This document shows, one piece after another, positions 35,722 through 44,213 of a stretch of 64,000 bases of DNA. Under the pieces are notes generated by a model, which was not told the origin of the DNA, searched no databases, and was given only the letters and a program-made list of their open reading frames with translations. The stretch is from an uncultured Hoeflea sp. (GTDB lineage Bacteria; Pseudomonadota; Alphaproteobacteria; Rhizobiales; Rhizobiaceae), in contig NZ_CANMVK010000001.1 in NCBI RefSeq assembly GCF_947501405.1, forward strand, positions 1,364,001-1,428,000. The letters are read 5' to 3'. How positions within the stretch are numbered: position 1 is the stretch's first letter; each line of letters starts with the position of its first letter. The position numbers were made by a program, and so were the translations under genes.

Positions 35722-36471
35722 GTGACGATCGCCGATATTCCGCTGCTGACCGTTCTGCTTGCCGGCGCGCTGTCGTTCCTGTCGCCTTGCGTCCTGCCGC
35801 TGGTGCCACCCTATCTTTGCTACATGGCTGGCGTGTCGGTTGAGGATTTTCGCGGCTCCACCGAGGCGGCGCAGGCAAGCGAGACCCGGCGGGCGGTGAT
35901 TTTGGCGTCGGTGTTCTTCACGCTTGGCTTTGCCACGGTGTTTGTCGCCCTGGGCGCCGGTGCCTCGTCCATCGGTGCGGCGCTGCGTCAGCATATGGAT
36001 ATTCTCGCCAAGGCCGGCGGCGTGGTGATCATCATCATGGGACTGCATTTTCTGGGCGTGTTCCGAATCGGCGTTCTGGCGCGTGAAGCCCGGTTTTCGG
36101 GCGGCGGCAAACCGGCGACACTGTCGGGCGCTTATGTCATGGGGCTTGCCTTCGCTTTCGGCTGGACGCCGTGTATCGGACCGGTGCTGGGCGCCGTGCT
36201 CGGCGTGGCAGCCTCGCACGAGACAGTAAGTTCGGGCGCATTGCTGCTGGCAGCGTATTCGCTCGGGCTGGCAGTCCCGTTCTGGATCGCGGCACTGTTT
36301 TCCGAACGGTTCATGCGCTTTACGCATTCCTTCCGGCGGCATCTGGGCACGGTCGAGAAGATTACCGGGGCGTTGCTGGTGCTGACCGGACTGCTGTTCC
36401 TGACGGGCAGCATGGCAACCATGGCCTATTGGCTGCTCGAGACATTCCCGGCTCTGGGCCGTATCGGCTAG
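35722..36471 (+). CDS. ccdA: cytochrome c biogenesis protein CcdA (thiol-disulfide electron carrier)
   Basis: CcdA carries reducing power from cytoplasmic thioredoxin across the inner membrane to apocytochrome c or periplasmic thioredoxin-like proteins. The 249-residue protein has six predicted membrane helices and the two functional cysteines in SPCVLPLVPPYL (Cys23) and GWTPCIGPVLG (Cys151). The GTG start at 35722 puts the first helix at residues 5-25 as in homologues. It stands alone and converges on the DMT gene with a two-base gap. Confidence 0.93.
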   Translation: MTIADIPLLTVLLAGALSFLSPCVLPLVPPYLCYMAGVSVEDFRGSTEAAQASETRRAVILASVFFTLGFATVFVALGAGASSIGAALRQHMDILAKAGGVVIIIMGLHFLGVFRIGVLAREARFSGGGKPATLSGAYVMGLAFAFGWTPCIGPVLGAVLGVAASHETVSSGALLLAAYSLGLAVPFWIAALFSERFMRFTHSFRRHLGTVEKITGALLVLTGLLFLTGSMATMAYWLLETFPALGRIG

Positions 36472-36473
36472 GA

Positions 36474-37412
36474 TCAGCGTGGATTGCGCCGGCCGATCGG
36501 GGCGGTGGCCAGAACCAGACCGCCCAGCACGGTAAGAATGCCCACCGCGTGGAAGCGGTAGAACGGCTCACCCAGCACCAGCACAGCCAGTCCCACCCCG
36601 TAGACAGGCAACAGATACATGAAGATGCTGGTTGTGGCCGCGCCGAGGCGGGCGACACCATACTGATAGCCGCCAAAGGCCAGAAGCGACGAAAACACCA
36701 CGATACCGGCAATGCCCGTCCAGGCCGAGATGGTGACCGGCATCTGCGCGCCCGACAACCATTCCCAAAGCGCAAAAGGCGCAAGCAGCACGGCGCCGGC
36801 CAGGGCAATCAGCCCGAACAGCGCCGCCACCGGCAGGCCCGAGGTGCGCGGGCCCTTGAGCAGAACCGAGTAGACCGCCCAGGACAGCGCCGCGGCGATG
36901 AAGATGAGATCGCCGCGGTTGAAATCAAACCCCGCCAGTGCGGACAAATCTGCCTTGAGCACGATAATCGCCACGCCCAAGAAGCCAATGAGGATGCCCA
37001 GCAGTTCCCGCCAGCTGGTCTGCCTGCCGTAAAACAGCCGCTGCAGCACGATCACCATCAGCGGCGAGGTTGTGTAAATCAGCGTGCCATTGGTGGCGGT
37101 GGTGAATTGCAGTGCATAGTAGACGCCCGCGCCGCAGATCCACATGCCGAGAAATCCAAGCACGGCACAGTGTCCGGGAAATGTCGCGACATAGGCGCGA
37201 GCCTCGTGCCTCGCCATCCAGATGAAGGGTGCCAGCACCAGACCTGCCGCGGACCAGCGAAGGAACGCAAGCGTGAATGGCGCCACTTCAAAAATGGTAG
37301 AACGGCCGAAAATCAGGTTCGAGGAGAAGAACAATGGTGTCAGCACCATCACCACCAGCGGCAGCAGCCGCAGGGCCGGGGGAGATGCATGAGAAGGGGA
37401 GGCAAGGATCAT
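36474..37412 (-). CDS. EamA/DMT-family membrane transporter
   Basis: This 312-residue drug/metabolite-type transporter has about ten hydrophobic helices in two EamA repeats (ILIGFLGVAIIVLKADLS closing the first, SIFMYLLPVYGVGLAVLVLGE in the second). The substrate cannot be inferred. It is divergent from glmU; 105 bases separate the starts. No linked enzyme genes suggest a function. Confidence 0.88.
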   Translation of the reverse strand: MILASPSHASPPALRLLPLVVMVLTPLFFSSNLIFGRSTIFEVAPFTLAFLRWSAAGLVLAPFIWMARHEARAYVATFPGHCAVLGFLGMWICGAGVYYALQFTTATNGTLIYTTSPLMVIVLQRLFYGRQTSWRELLGILIGFLGVAIIVLKADLSALAGFDFNRGDLIFIAAALSWAVYSVLLKGPRTSGLPVAALFGLIALAGAVLLAPFALWEWLSGAQMPVTISAWTGIAGIVVFSSLLAFGGYQYGVARLGAATTSIFMYLLPVYGVGLAVLVLGEPFYRFHAVGILTVLGGLVLATAPIGRRNPR

Positions 37413-37517
37413 CGCGCCTCAATAGCAGGAGCCGGGCGGCGGGGAAGAGAATTTTTTTCAACTCGGTGCTATAGCAGCCCGCAATGATCGCAATTCGATT
37501 CGAAATGAGGTGATGGA

Positions 37518-38873
37518 ATGGCGCGCACATGTCTGGCCGTCGTACTTGCGGCGGGTGATGCGACCCGTATGAAATCGTCCAAATCCAAGGTTCTGCACGA
37601 GATCGGCAATTGGCCGATCATCTCTCATGTGGCCCAGGCCGCATCGAGAGCCGGAGTGGGGAAACTGGCGCTGGTGGTGGGTCGTGATGCCGATGAGGTC
37701 ATCGACGCCGCAAGTGCCGGCCAGCAGATCCCGGTGCATCCGGTGGAGCAAAAGGAACGCAAGGGCACCGGCCATGCGGTGCTGATGGCGCGTGATATCA
37801 TCGCCGAGGGGTATGATGATGTCGTCGTCCTTTACGGAGACGCGCCGCTGATCGATCCCGAGAGCCTGATTGCGGCCACCCAGAAGCGCGCCGAGGGCGC
37901 GGATGTGGTGGTGCTGGGGTTCCGCGCCGCCGATCCCAGCGGCTACGGCCGGCTGATAGAACGCGACGGCCAATTGGTGGCCATCCGCGAACACAAGGAA
38001 TGCAGCGCCTACGAACTCGCAATCGATTTCTGCAATGGCGGCATTATCACCTTTTCAGGCGCCGAGGCGGTGAGCCTGCTCGAGGCGATCGGCAATGACA
38101 ACGCCAAAGGTGAGTACTACCTCACCGATATTGTCGAGATCGCACGGGCGCGCGGGCTTAAATGCGTGGCGATCGAAGCGCCTGAAGCGGACATGATGGG
38201 CTGCAACACACGCGCCGAACTGGCTGAAATTGAAGCCGAATGGCAGGCGCGCGCGCGCCATCGGGCGATGCTGTCGGGCGTGACCATGATCGACCCGCAA
38301 AGCGTGTTTTTGTCCCATGACACTGAGCTTGCGCGGGACGTGCTGATCGAACCTCAGGTCTGGTTTGGTCCAGGCGTGACGGTCGGCGAGGGTGCGGTGA
38401 TCCAGGGATTTTCTCATCTTGAAGGCGCAAGCGTCGGCGCCGGGGCCTCGATCGGACCGTTTGCGCGGCTCAGGCCAGGGGCTGAACTGGCGCAAAAGGC
38501 CAAGGTCGGCAATTTCTGCGAAATCAAGAAGGCCAGGATCGGCGCGGGCGCCAAGGTCAACCATCTGACCTATATCGGCGACGCCGAAATCGGCGCGAAC
38601 GCCAACATCGGCGCGGGCACCGTGACGTGTAATTATGACGGCCAGAACAAGCATCTCACGCAGATCGGGGCCGGGGCTTTCATCGGCTCGAACTCGTCGC
38701 TGGTCGCACCGGTCTCTATTGGCGCGGGCGCCTATGTCGGTTCCGGCAGTGTGGTGACGATGGATGTGCCCGATGATGGCCTGGCGATCGCAAGGGCGAG
38801 GCAGGACACCAAGCCGGGACGGGCAAAGAGGCTGCGCGAAAAGATCGCCGCCATCAAGGCGGCGAGACAGTAA
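37518..38873 (+). CDS. glmU: bifunctional N-acetylglucosamine-1-phosphate uridyltransferase / glucosamine-1-phosphate acetyltransferase
   Basis: GlmU acetylates glucosamine-1-phosphate and transfers UMP to give UDP-GlcNAc, the peptidoglycan and LPS precursor. The 451-residue protein has the uridyltransferase domain with [16 protein letters not shown] at about 9-24 and LYGDAPLI near 104. A left-handed beta-helix of hexapeptide repeats follows from about residue 250 ([33 protein letters not shown]). The catalytic His is in the TYIGD region. The start ATG has GAGGTGATGG upstream. glmS follows after 135 bases. Confidence 0.96.
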   Translation: MARTCLAVVLAAGDATRMKSSKSKVLHEIGNWPIISHVAQAASRAGVGKLALVVGRDADEVIDAASAGQQIPVHPVEQKERKGTGHAVLMARDIIAEGYDDVVVLYGDAPLIDPESLIAATQKRAEGADVVVLGFRAADPSGYGRLIERDGQLVAIREHKECSAYELAIDFCNGGIITFSGAEAVSLLEAIGNDNAKGEYYLTDIVEIARARGLKCVAIEAPEADMMGCNTRAELAEIEAEWQARARHRAMLSGVTMIDPQSVFLSHDTELARDVLIEPQVWFGPGVTVGEGAVIQGFSHLEGASVGAGASIGPFARLRPGAELAQKAKVGNFCEIKKARIGAGAKVNHLTYIGDAEIGANANIGAGTVTCNYDGQNKHLTQIGAGAFIGSNSSLVAPVSIGAGAYVGSGSVVTMDVPDDGLAIARARQDTKPGRAKRLREKIAAIKAARQ

Positions 38874-39008
38874 GAGGGGTCTTGACCGCTAGTGTGGCCT
38901 ACGAGTTACGCGATGTCATGAAATTTGAGCGGCTTAGGTGCGGGAGCCACTGGCGCGACGGGCAATAGCTGCGTAAGAGCGGGTTCACGACAAAAGCGGG
39001 AGAAGTGC

Positions 39009-40835
39009 ATGTGTGGCATAGTCGGGATTGCTGGAAGGAGCGAAGTCGCTCCGCGTCTGGTGGATGCACTCAAGCGGCTGGAATACCGGGGATATGATTC
39101 CGCCGGTGTAGCCACGATCTCTTCCGGCCGTCTGGACCGCCGCCGCGCCGAGGGCAAGCTGGTCAATCTCGAAGAACGGCTTGACGGCGAGCCGCTGCCG
39201 GGCACCGTTGGCATCGGCCATACTCGCTGGGCCACCCATGGGGCGCCCACCGAGAGCAATGCGCATCCGCATTTCTGCAACGGTGTCGCCGTGGTGCACA
39301 ACGGTATCATCGAGAATTTCGCACCTTTGCGCGCAGAGCTGATTGCCGGCGGCTCGGTGTTTCACAGCCAGACCGACACTGAAGTGGTCGCCCATCTTCT
39401 GGCGGGATACCGCACCGATGGGCTGACGCCGCGCGAAGCCATGGGCAAAGCCGTCCCGCAATTGGAAGGCGCCTATGCCCTGGCGGTGTTGTTTGAGGAC
39501 GAGCCGGACATGATCCTGGGCGCGCGCTCCGGCCCGCCGCTGGCCGTTGGCCACGGCAAGGGCGAAATGTTCTTGGGCTCGGACGCCATCGCACTGGCGC
39601 CGTTTACCGACGAGATCACCTATCTTGAAGATGGCGACTGGGTGGTGATCACCCGCGACGGGCTTGAAATCTACGATGAGGGCGGCAGCCGCGTGGAGCG
39701 CGCCAGCCAGCTCTCACAGGGCGCTGCCTATGTGGTGGACAAGGGCAATCACCGGCATTTCATGGAGAAAGAAATCCATGAACAGCCCGAAGTGGTGTCG
39801 AACACGCTGAGCCACTACGTCGATTTTGCCGAAGGCCGGGTCAAGCTCGAAGCGGCGCAGCTCGATTTCGCCAATCTCGACCGGCTGGCGATGTCGGCCT
39901 GCGGCACGGCCTATTATGCCGGGCTGATCGGCAAATACTGGTTCGAACGCTTTGCGCGCCTGCCGGTGGAGATCGATGTCGCGTCGGAGTTCCGCTACCG
40001 CGAGATGCCGCTGCCCGGCCGGATGGCGGCGCTGTTTATCTCGCAATCGGGCGAAACTGCCGATACGCTCGCCTCACTGCGCTATTGCCGCGCCAACAAT
40101 CTGTCGATCGGTGCGGTGGTCAATGTCCGCGAATCGACGATTGCGCGTGAGTCGGATGCGGTGTTTCCAACGCTTGCCGGTCCGGAGATCGGTGTGGCGT
40201 CGACCAAAGCCTTCACCTGCCAGCTTTCGGTGCTTGCGGCACTGGCGATGATTGCAGGGCGGGCGCGCGGAACGCTGTCGGCTGAGGATGAGACTGACAT
40301 GGTGCAGGCGCTTGTGACAGCGCCGCGGCTGTTCAATGAGGTCATTCGGGCCATCGAACCGCAAATCGTGACGCTGTCGCGCGAGCTCGCGCGGTTCAAG
40401 GATGTGCTCTATCTGGGCCGCGGCACAAGCTTTCCGCTGGCGCTCGAAGGCGCGCTCAAGCTCAAAGAGATTTCCTATATTCACGCCGAGGGCTATGCGG
40501 CCGGCGAACTCAAGCACGGCCCGATCGCGCTGATCGACGAAAACATGCCGGTGATCGTGATTGCGCCGCATGACCGGCATTTCGACAAGACCATGTCGAA
40601 CATGCAGGAAGTAGCGGCACGCGGCGGCCAGATCATCCTGATCACGGACGAGAAGGGCGCCGCGTCAGCCTCAATTGACACCATGGCTACCATCACGGTT
40701 CCCGAGGCCGCGGAAATCATCGCGCCGATGATCTATTCGCTGCCGATCCAGTTGATCGCCTATCACACGGCAGTGTTCATGGGCACCGATGTCGATCAGC
40801 CGCGCAATCTGGCCAAATCCGTGACGGTGGAATAG
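39009..40835 (+). CDS. glmS: glutamine--fructose-6-phosphate aminotransferase (isomerizing)
   Basis: GlmS makes glucosamine-6-phosphate from fructose-6-phosphate and glutamine, the entry to the GlmU pathway. The 608-residue protein starts MCGIVGIAG, where Cys2 becomes the N-terminal nucleophile of the glutaminase domain (GHTRWATHG, GIIENF, HSQTDTEV). Two SIS domains follow (SACGTAYYAG, SQSGETADT, EGALKLKEISYIHAE). The C-terminus ends DQPRNLAKSVTVE as usual. The ATG at 39009 was chosen for the exposed Cys2; an upstream in-frame extension is not plausible. No glmS ribozyme is seen. Confidence 0.96.
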   Translation: MCGIVGIAGRSEVAPRLVDALKRLEYRGYDSAGVATISSGRLDRRRAEGKLVNLEERLDGEPLPGTVGIGHTRWATHGAPTESNAHPHFCNGVAVVHNGIIENFAPLRAELIAGGSVFHSQTDTEVVAHLLAGYRTDGLTPREAMGKAVPQLEGAYALAVLFEDEPDMILGARSGPPLAVGHGKGEMFLGSDAIALAPFTDEITYLEDGDWVVITRDGLEIYDEGGSRVERASQLSQGAAYVVDKGNHRHFMEKEIHEQPEVVSNTLSHYVDFAEGRVKLEAAQLDFANLDRLAMSACGTAYYAGLIGKYWFERFARLPVEIDVASEFRYREMPLPGRMAALFISQSGETADTLASLRYCRANNLSIGAVVNVRESTIARESDAVFPTLAGPEIGVASTKAFTCQLSVLAALAMIAGRARGTLSAEDETDMVQALVTAPRLFNEVIRAIEPQIVTLSRELARFKDVLYLGRGTSFPLALEGALKLKEISYIHAEGYAAGELKHGPIALIDENMPVIVIAPHDRHFDKTMSNMQEVAARGGQIILITDEKGAASASIDTMATITVPEAAEIIAPMIYSLPIQLIAYHTAVFMGTDVDQPRNLAKSVTVE

Positions 40836-40908
40836 GCGTCCATCCCGGGGACCGCCGGGAGTCGGACTTATTGTGGCCTGGCGCAATTGGCTCCTGCCTC
40901 AACCATCC

Positions 40909-40950
40909 TTGTCTTAGAGGCCGCGGGCTCCCTATATAGAAGAGGGAGCC
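40909..40950 (+). promoter_or_regulatory. putative sigma-70-type promoter with overlapping hairpin
   Basis: TTGTCT (40909-40914) and TATATA (40933-40938), 18 bases apart, form a good -35/-10 pair about 50 bases before the DUF502 start. An inverted repeat GGCTCCCT (40926-40933) / AGGGAGCC (40943-40950) with a nine-base gap spans the -10. It could be an operator or a terminator-like stem for glmS without a T-run. Confidence 0.5.
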
Positions 40951-40990
40951 GGACCGCGAAGTCTCGGCCGTAACATCGACAGGGCAACGG

Positions 40991-41674
40991 ATGACAGACA
41001 AGCCGAAACGGCAGGGTGCGGGCATGCGGTTGAGGAATTATTTCCTCACCGGGCTGATCATCGTCGCACCGCTGGCGATTACCGCCTATCTGACCTGGTC
41101 GTTCATTCTGTGGGTGGATGGATGGGTCAAACCCTATATCCCGAGCGCCTACAATCCCGAAACCTATCTGCCCTTCAGCGTGCCCGGCTTCGGGCTGCTG
41201 ACGGCGTTACTGCTGATCACCATTATCGGATTTATGACTGCCAACCTGGTGGGGCGGTCGATCCTGGCCTTTGGCGAATCCTTGCTCGACCGTATGCCGC
41301 TGGTCCGCAGTCTCTACAAGGGTCTGAAGCAAATTTTCCAGACCGTGCTGGCCGAGCAGAGCAGTTCGTTCAAACAGGCGGGATTGATCCAATATCCGCG
41401 CGTCGGGCTGTGGTCGATCGTGTTCATCGCCACCAGCACCAAAGGCGAGGTCGATCACAAGCTGCCGGCCGAGGAATCGATCTCGGTGTTCCTGCCGACC
41501 ACCCCCAACCCGACTTCAGGCTTTTTGCTGTTCGTGCCGCGCAAGGACGTCATCATCCTGGATATGAGCGTCGAAGAAGCGGCCAAAATGGTGATTTCGG
41601 CCGGTCTGGTGTCGCCCGACTATCCTAAGACACTACCGGTCAAATCCGAGCCGGAAACCAATACCGCAGCCTGA
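40991..41674 (+). CDS. DUF502 membrane protein
   Basis: This 227-residue inner-membrane protein has two hydrophobic helices (about 17-40 and 68-90) and the DUF502 motif set: NYFLTGLIIVAPLAITAYLTW, ILAFGESLLDRMPLVRSLYKGLKQI, FLPTTPNPTSGFLLFVPRKDV, and a final DMSVEEAAKMVISAG. Function is unknown; the family is widespread in proteobacteria and plants. It is convergent with recG (four-base gap). Confidence 0.92.
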   Translation: MTDKPKRQGAGMRLRNYFLTGLIIVAPLAITAYLTWSFILWVDGWVKPYIPSAYNPETYLPFSVPGFGLLTALLLITIIGFMTANLVGRSILAFGESLLDRMPLVRSLYKGLKQIFQTVLAEQSSSFKQAGLIQYPRVGLWSIVFIATSTKGEVDHKLPAEESISVFLPTTPNPTSGFLLFVPRKDVIILDMSVEEAAKMVISAGLVSPDYPKTLPVKSEPETNTAA

Positions 41675-41678
41675 AGTA

Positions 41679-43796
41679 TCAGCCCGCGCGCAGAAACCGG
41701 ATCGCCTCGTCACGCCGCATCAGATAGAGCAGCATCCGCAATGCGTCGCCGCGCGAGGTTTTGAGCGCCGGATCGGTTTCCAGTACATTGCGCGCATCGG
41801 TCCGGGCGATTTCGAGAAGATCGCCGTGAACCGACAAATCGGCCAGCCGGAACCCCGGCATGCCGGACTGGCGAGTTCCCAGAACTTCGCCTTCGCCGCG
41901 CAATTTGAGATCCTCTTCAGCGATACGAAAGCCGTCTTCGGTCTCACGCAACACCGACAGGCGTGCGCCGGCAGTGTCGCCCAGCGGGCCATGATACAGC
42001 AGTATGCAGCTCGATGCGCCTTCGCCGCGGCCCACCCGGCCGCGAAGCTGGTGAAGCTGGGCTAGGCCGAAACGTTCAGCGTGCTCAATAACCATGATGG
42101 TCGCGTCGGGTACGTCGACACCGACCTCGATCACGGTCGTGGCGACCAGCAGCCGGGTCTCACCGGATTTGAAGGCGCGCATCGCCTGGTCCTTGTCGTC
42201 GGAGCTCATGCGGCCGTGAACCAATGCGACCTGAGGCGCAAGCTCTGGCCCGAAGGCCCGGACAAGGCTCGCATGCCGACTTTCCACCGACATCAGCTCG
42301 CTTTCCTCGGAATCTTCGACCAGTGGGCAGATCCAGTAGGCTTTCTTGCCTTCAATCAGGGCGGCGCGCAGTCTGTCGACAATCTCGTCCAGCCGCTCGT
42401 CGGGAATGGTGACCGTGGCGATCGGCTGTCGGCCCGCGGGTTTTTCGGTGAGCTTGGACACGTCCATGTCGCCAAAGGCTGCCAGCACGAGGGTGCGCGG
42501 GATCGGCGTCGCCGTCATCACCAGCATATGCGGTGCGGTGCCCTTGGCCGTGAGCCGCAGTCTCTGGTGAACGCCGAAGCGGTGCTGCTCATCGACCACC
42601 GCAAGGGTCAGATTGGCGTAGACCACCGCGTCCTGAAACAGCGCGTGGGTGCCGATGATGATCTGGGCCGCGCCGCTGGATATCCGTTCAAGCAGCTCGG
42701 TGCGTTCGCGACCCTTGGCGCGGGCGGTCAGAACAACCACGTCAATGCCCGCGGCGGCTGCCATTTTCTCAATGGTGGCATAGTGTTGGCGGGCGAGGAT
42801 TTCGGTGGGCGCCATCAGCACCGCCTGGCCTCCGGCTTCCACCGCGTCTGCCATGGCGAGCATTGCCACCGCGGTCTTGCCGGATCCGACATCGCCCTGC
42901 AGAAGTCTGAGCATCCGGTCCAACCCTGCCATGTCGGATAAAATCTCGGACACGGCCGTCTGCTGGCTGCCGGTCAGCGAAAACGGCAGCGCATCAAGCA
43001 CGGCGTGGCGCAACCGGCCTTCGGCTCGTACCGGCTGGCCGGGCAGTTTGCGCAAGGTCTGGCGGACCAGCGCCAGCGACAATTGACCCGCCAGCAATTC
43101 GTCATAGGCGAGCCGCCGCCGCGCCGGGGCCTGCGGATCAATATCGAGCGCAGCCTGAGGATCGTGCAGACGTCGTACGGCCTCGGAAAAGCCCGGAAAA
43201 CTCTGTCTGGCGACCAGATGCGGATCGGCCCATTCCGGCAGTTCGGGCAGCATATCAACAGCGGACCCGATGGCTCGGCGCAACAGTTTGGGCGACAGGT
43301 TGGCGGTCAACGGATAGACCGGCTCGATCAGCGGCAGGTCCGCGGCCCGGGCCTCGGCGACGATGTGATCGGGATGGACCATGGAGGGGCGGCCGTTGAA
43401 CCATTCGACCTTGCCGCTGACCAGAACATTCTCGCCCACGGGCAGGATCTTTTCGAGCCAGGCCGGTTTGGAATGGAAGAAGGTGAGCGCCATCTCCCCC
43501 GTATCATCATGCACATAGACCCGGTAGGGCGCGGATTTGCGGCCGGGCGGGGCGGGTTGATGGCGATCGACACGAACCTTGAGGGTGGCGATCATGCCTT
43601 CGGGCGCTTCGGTGATTCCGGCGCGCAACGTGCGGTCGATCATCGCATGCGGCGGCAACAGCAGAAGATCGAGCGCTCTGGTGTCTTCAGGCCCGTCGCG
43701 GCCGGTGACGCGGGCCAGCGCCTCGGCGGATTTGGGGCCGATTCCCGGCAGGCTCTCAACGGTGACAAACAGCGGGTCGAGTTCGAGCGGTCGCAT
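41679..43796 (-). CDS. recG: ATP-dependent DNA helicase RecG
   Basis: RecG remodels stalled replication forks and Holliday junctions. The 705-residue protein has the N-terminal wedge OB-fold (ATLKVRVDRHQP; GEMALTFFHSKPAWLEKIL), then an SF2 helicase core: Walker A GDVGSGKTAVAM, DEQHRFGVHQR as motif II, TATPIPRTL as motif III, VHGRMSSDDKDQ, VIEVGVDVPDAT and QLRGRVGRG in motifs IV-VI. The ATG at 43796 fits family N-termini (MRPLELDPLF). It is divergent from sdhE. Confidence 0.96.
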   Translation of the reverse strand: MRPLELDPLFVTVESLPGIGPKSAEALARVTGRDGPEDTRALDLLLLPPHAMIDRTLRAGITEAPEGMIATLKVRVDRHQPAPPGRKSAPYRVYVHDDTGEMALTFFHSKPAWLEKILPVGENVLVSGKVEWFNGRPSMVHPDHIVAEARAADLPLIEPVYPLTANLSPKLLRRAIGSAVDMLPELPEWADPHLVARQSFPGFSEAVRRLHDPQAALDIDPQAPARRRLAYDELLAGQLSLALVRQTLRKLPGQPVRAEGRLRHAVLDALPFSLTGSQQTAVSEILSDMAGLDRMLRLLQGDVGSGKTAVAMLAMADAVEAGGQAVLMAPTEILARQHYATIEKMAAAAGIDVVVLTARAKGRERTELLERISSGAAQIIIGTHALFQDAVVYANLTLAVVDEQHRFGVHQRLRLTAKGTAPHMLVMTATPIPRTLVLAAFGDMDVSKLTEKPAGRQPIATVTIPDERLDEIVDRLRAALIEGKKAYWICPLVEDSEESELMSVESRHASLVRAFGPELAPQVALVHGRMSSDDKDQAMRAFKSGETRLLVATTVIEVGVDVPDATIMVIEHAERFGLAQLHQLRGRVGRGEGASSCILLYHGPLGDTAGARLSVLRETEDGFRIAEEDLKLRGEGEVLGTRQSGMPGFRLADLSVHGDLLEIARTDARNVLETDPALKTSRGDALRMLLYLMRRDEAIRFLRAG

Positions 43797-43889
43797 GACA
43801 GAGATGAACGGCAAATTTGGCTCAAAGGCAAGGCTGACAGACGCGCCTCGACAGGATATGGAGACGCACCAACACAAAAGGGCCGATCC

Positions 43890-44213
43890 ATGACCGGAAC
43901 AACACGTTCGAGCGCTGATCTCGATCCCAGACGCCGCCGCATTCTCGTGCGCGCCTGGCGCCGGGGCATTCGCGAAATGGATCTGGTGATCGGCGGCTTT
44001 GCGGATGCCGAAATCGACCGGCTCGATGATCCCGAACTCGACCAGCTCGAAGCGCTGATGGCCGAAGACGATGCGGATCTGATAAAATGGGTGACCGGCG
44101 AAGAGAAGACTCCGGAGCGGTTCCGCACGCCGCTGTTTGACCGGATGCGCGCCTATGTGCCGGATTTCGAGCCTTACACAAACCCGGACGAGACGCAGGC
44201 CGACACGCCATGA
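43890..44213 (+). CDS. sdhE: succinate dehydrogenase FAD assembly factor (SdhE/SDHAF2)
   Basis: This small protein promotes covalent flavinylation of the SdhA subunit. The 107-residue product has the hallmark RGIREMD at about 25-31 (conserved RGxxE), followed by four helices with DDADLIKWVTGEE. The stop overlaps mfd by ATGA. The pairing of sdhE with mfd is a frequent alphaproteobacterial arrangement. The ATG at 43890 is chosen over an upstream extension that overlaps recG. Confidence 0.93.
   Translation: MTGTTRSSADLDPRRRRILVRAWRRGIREMDLVIGGFADAEIDRLDDPELDQLEALMAEDDADLIKWVTGEEKTPERFRTPLFDRMRAYVPDFEPYTNPDETQADTP

Noticed and set aside
38874-39008. Possible glmS ribozyme upstream of glmS
   Set aside because: The 135-base leader shows none of the ribozyme core, and the element is mainly known from Firmicutes.
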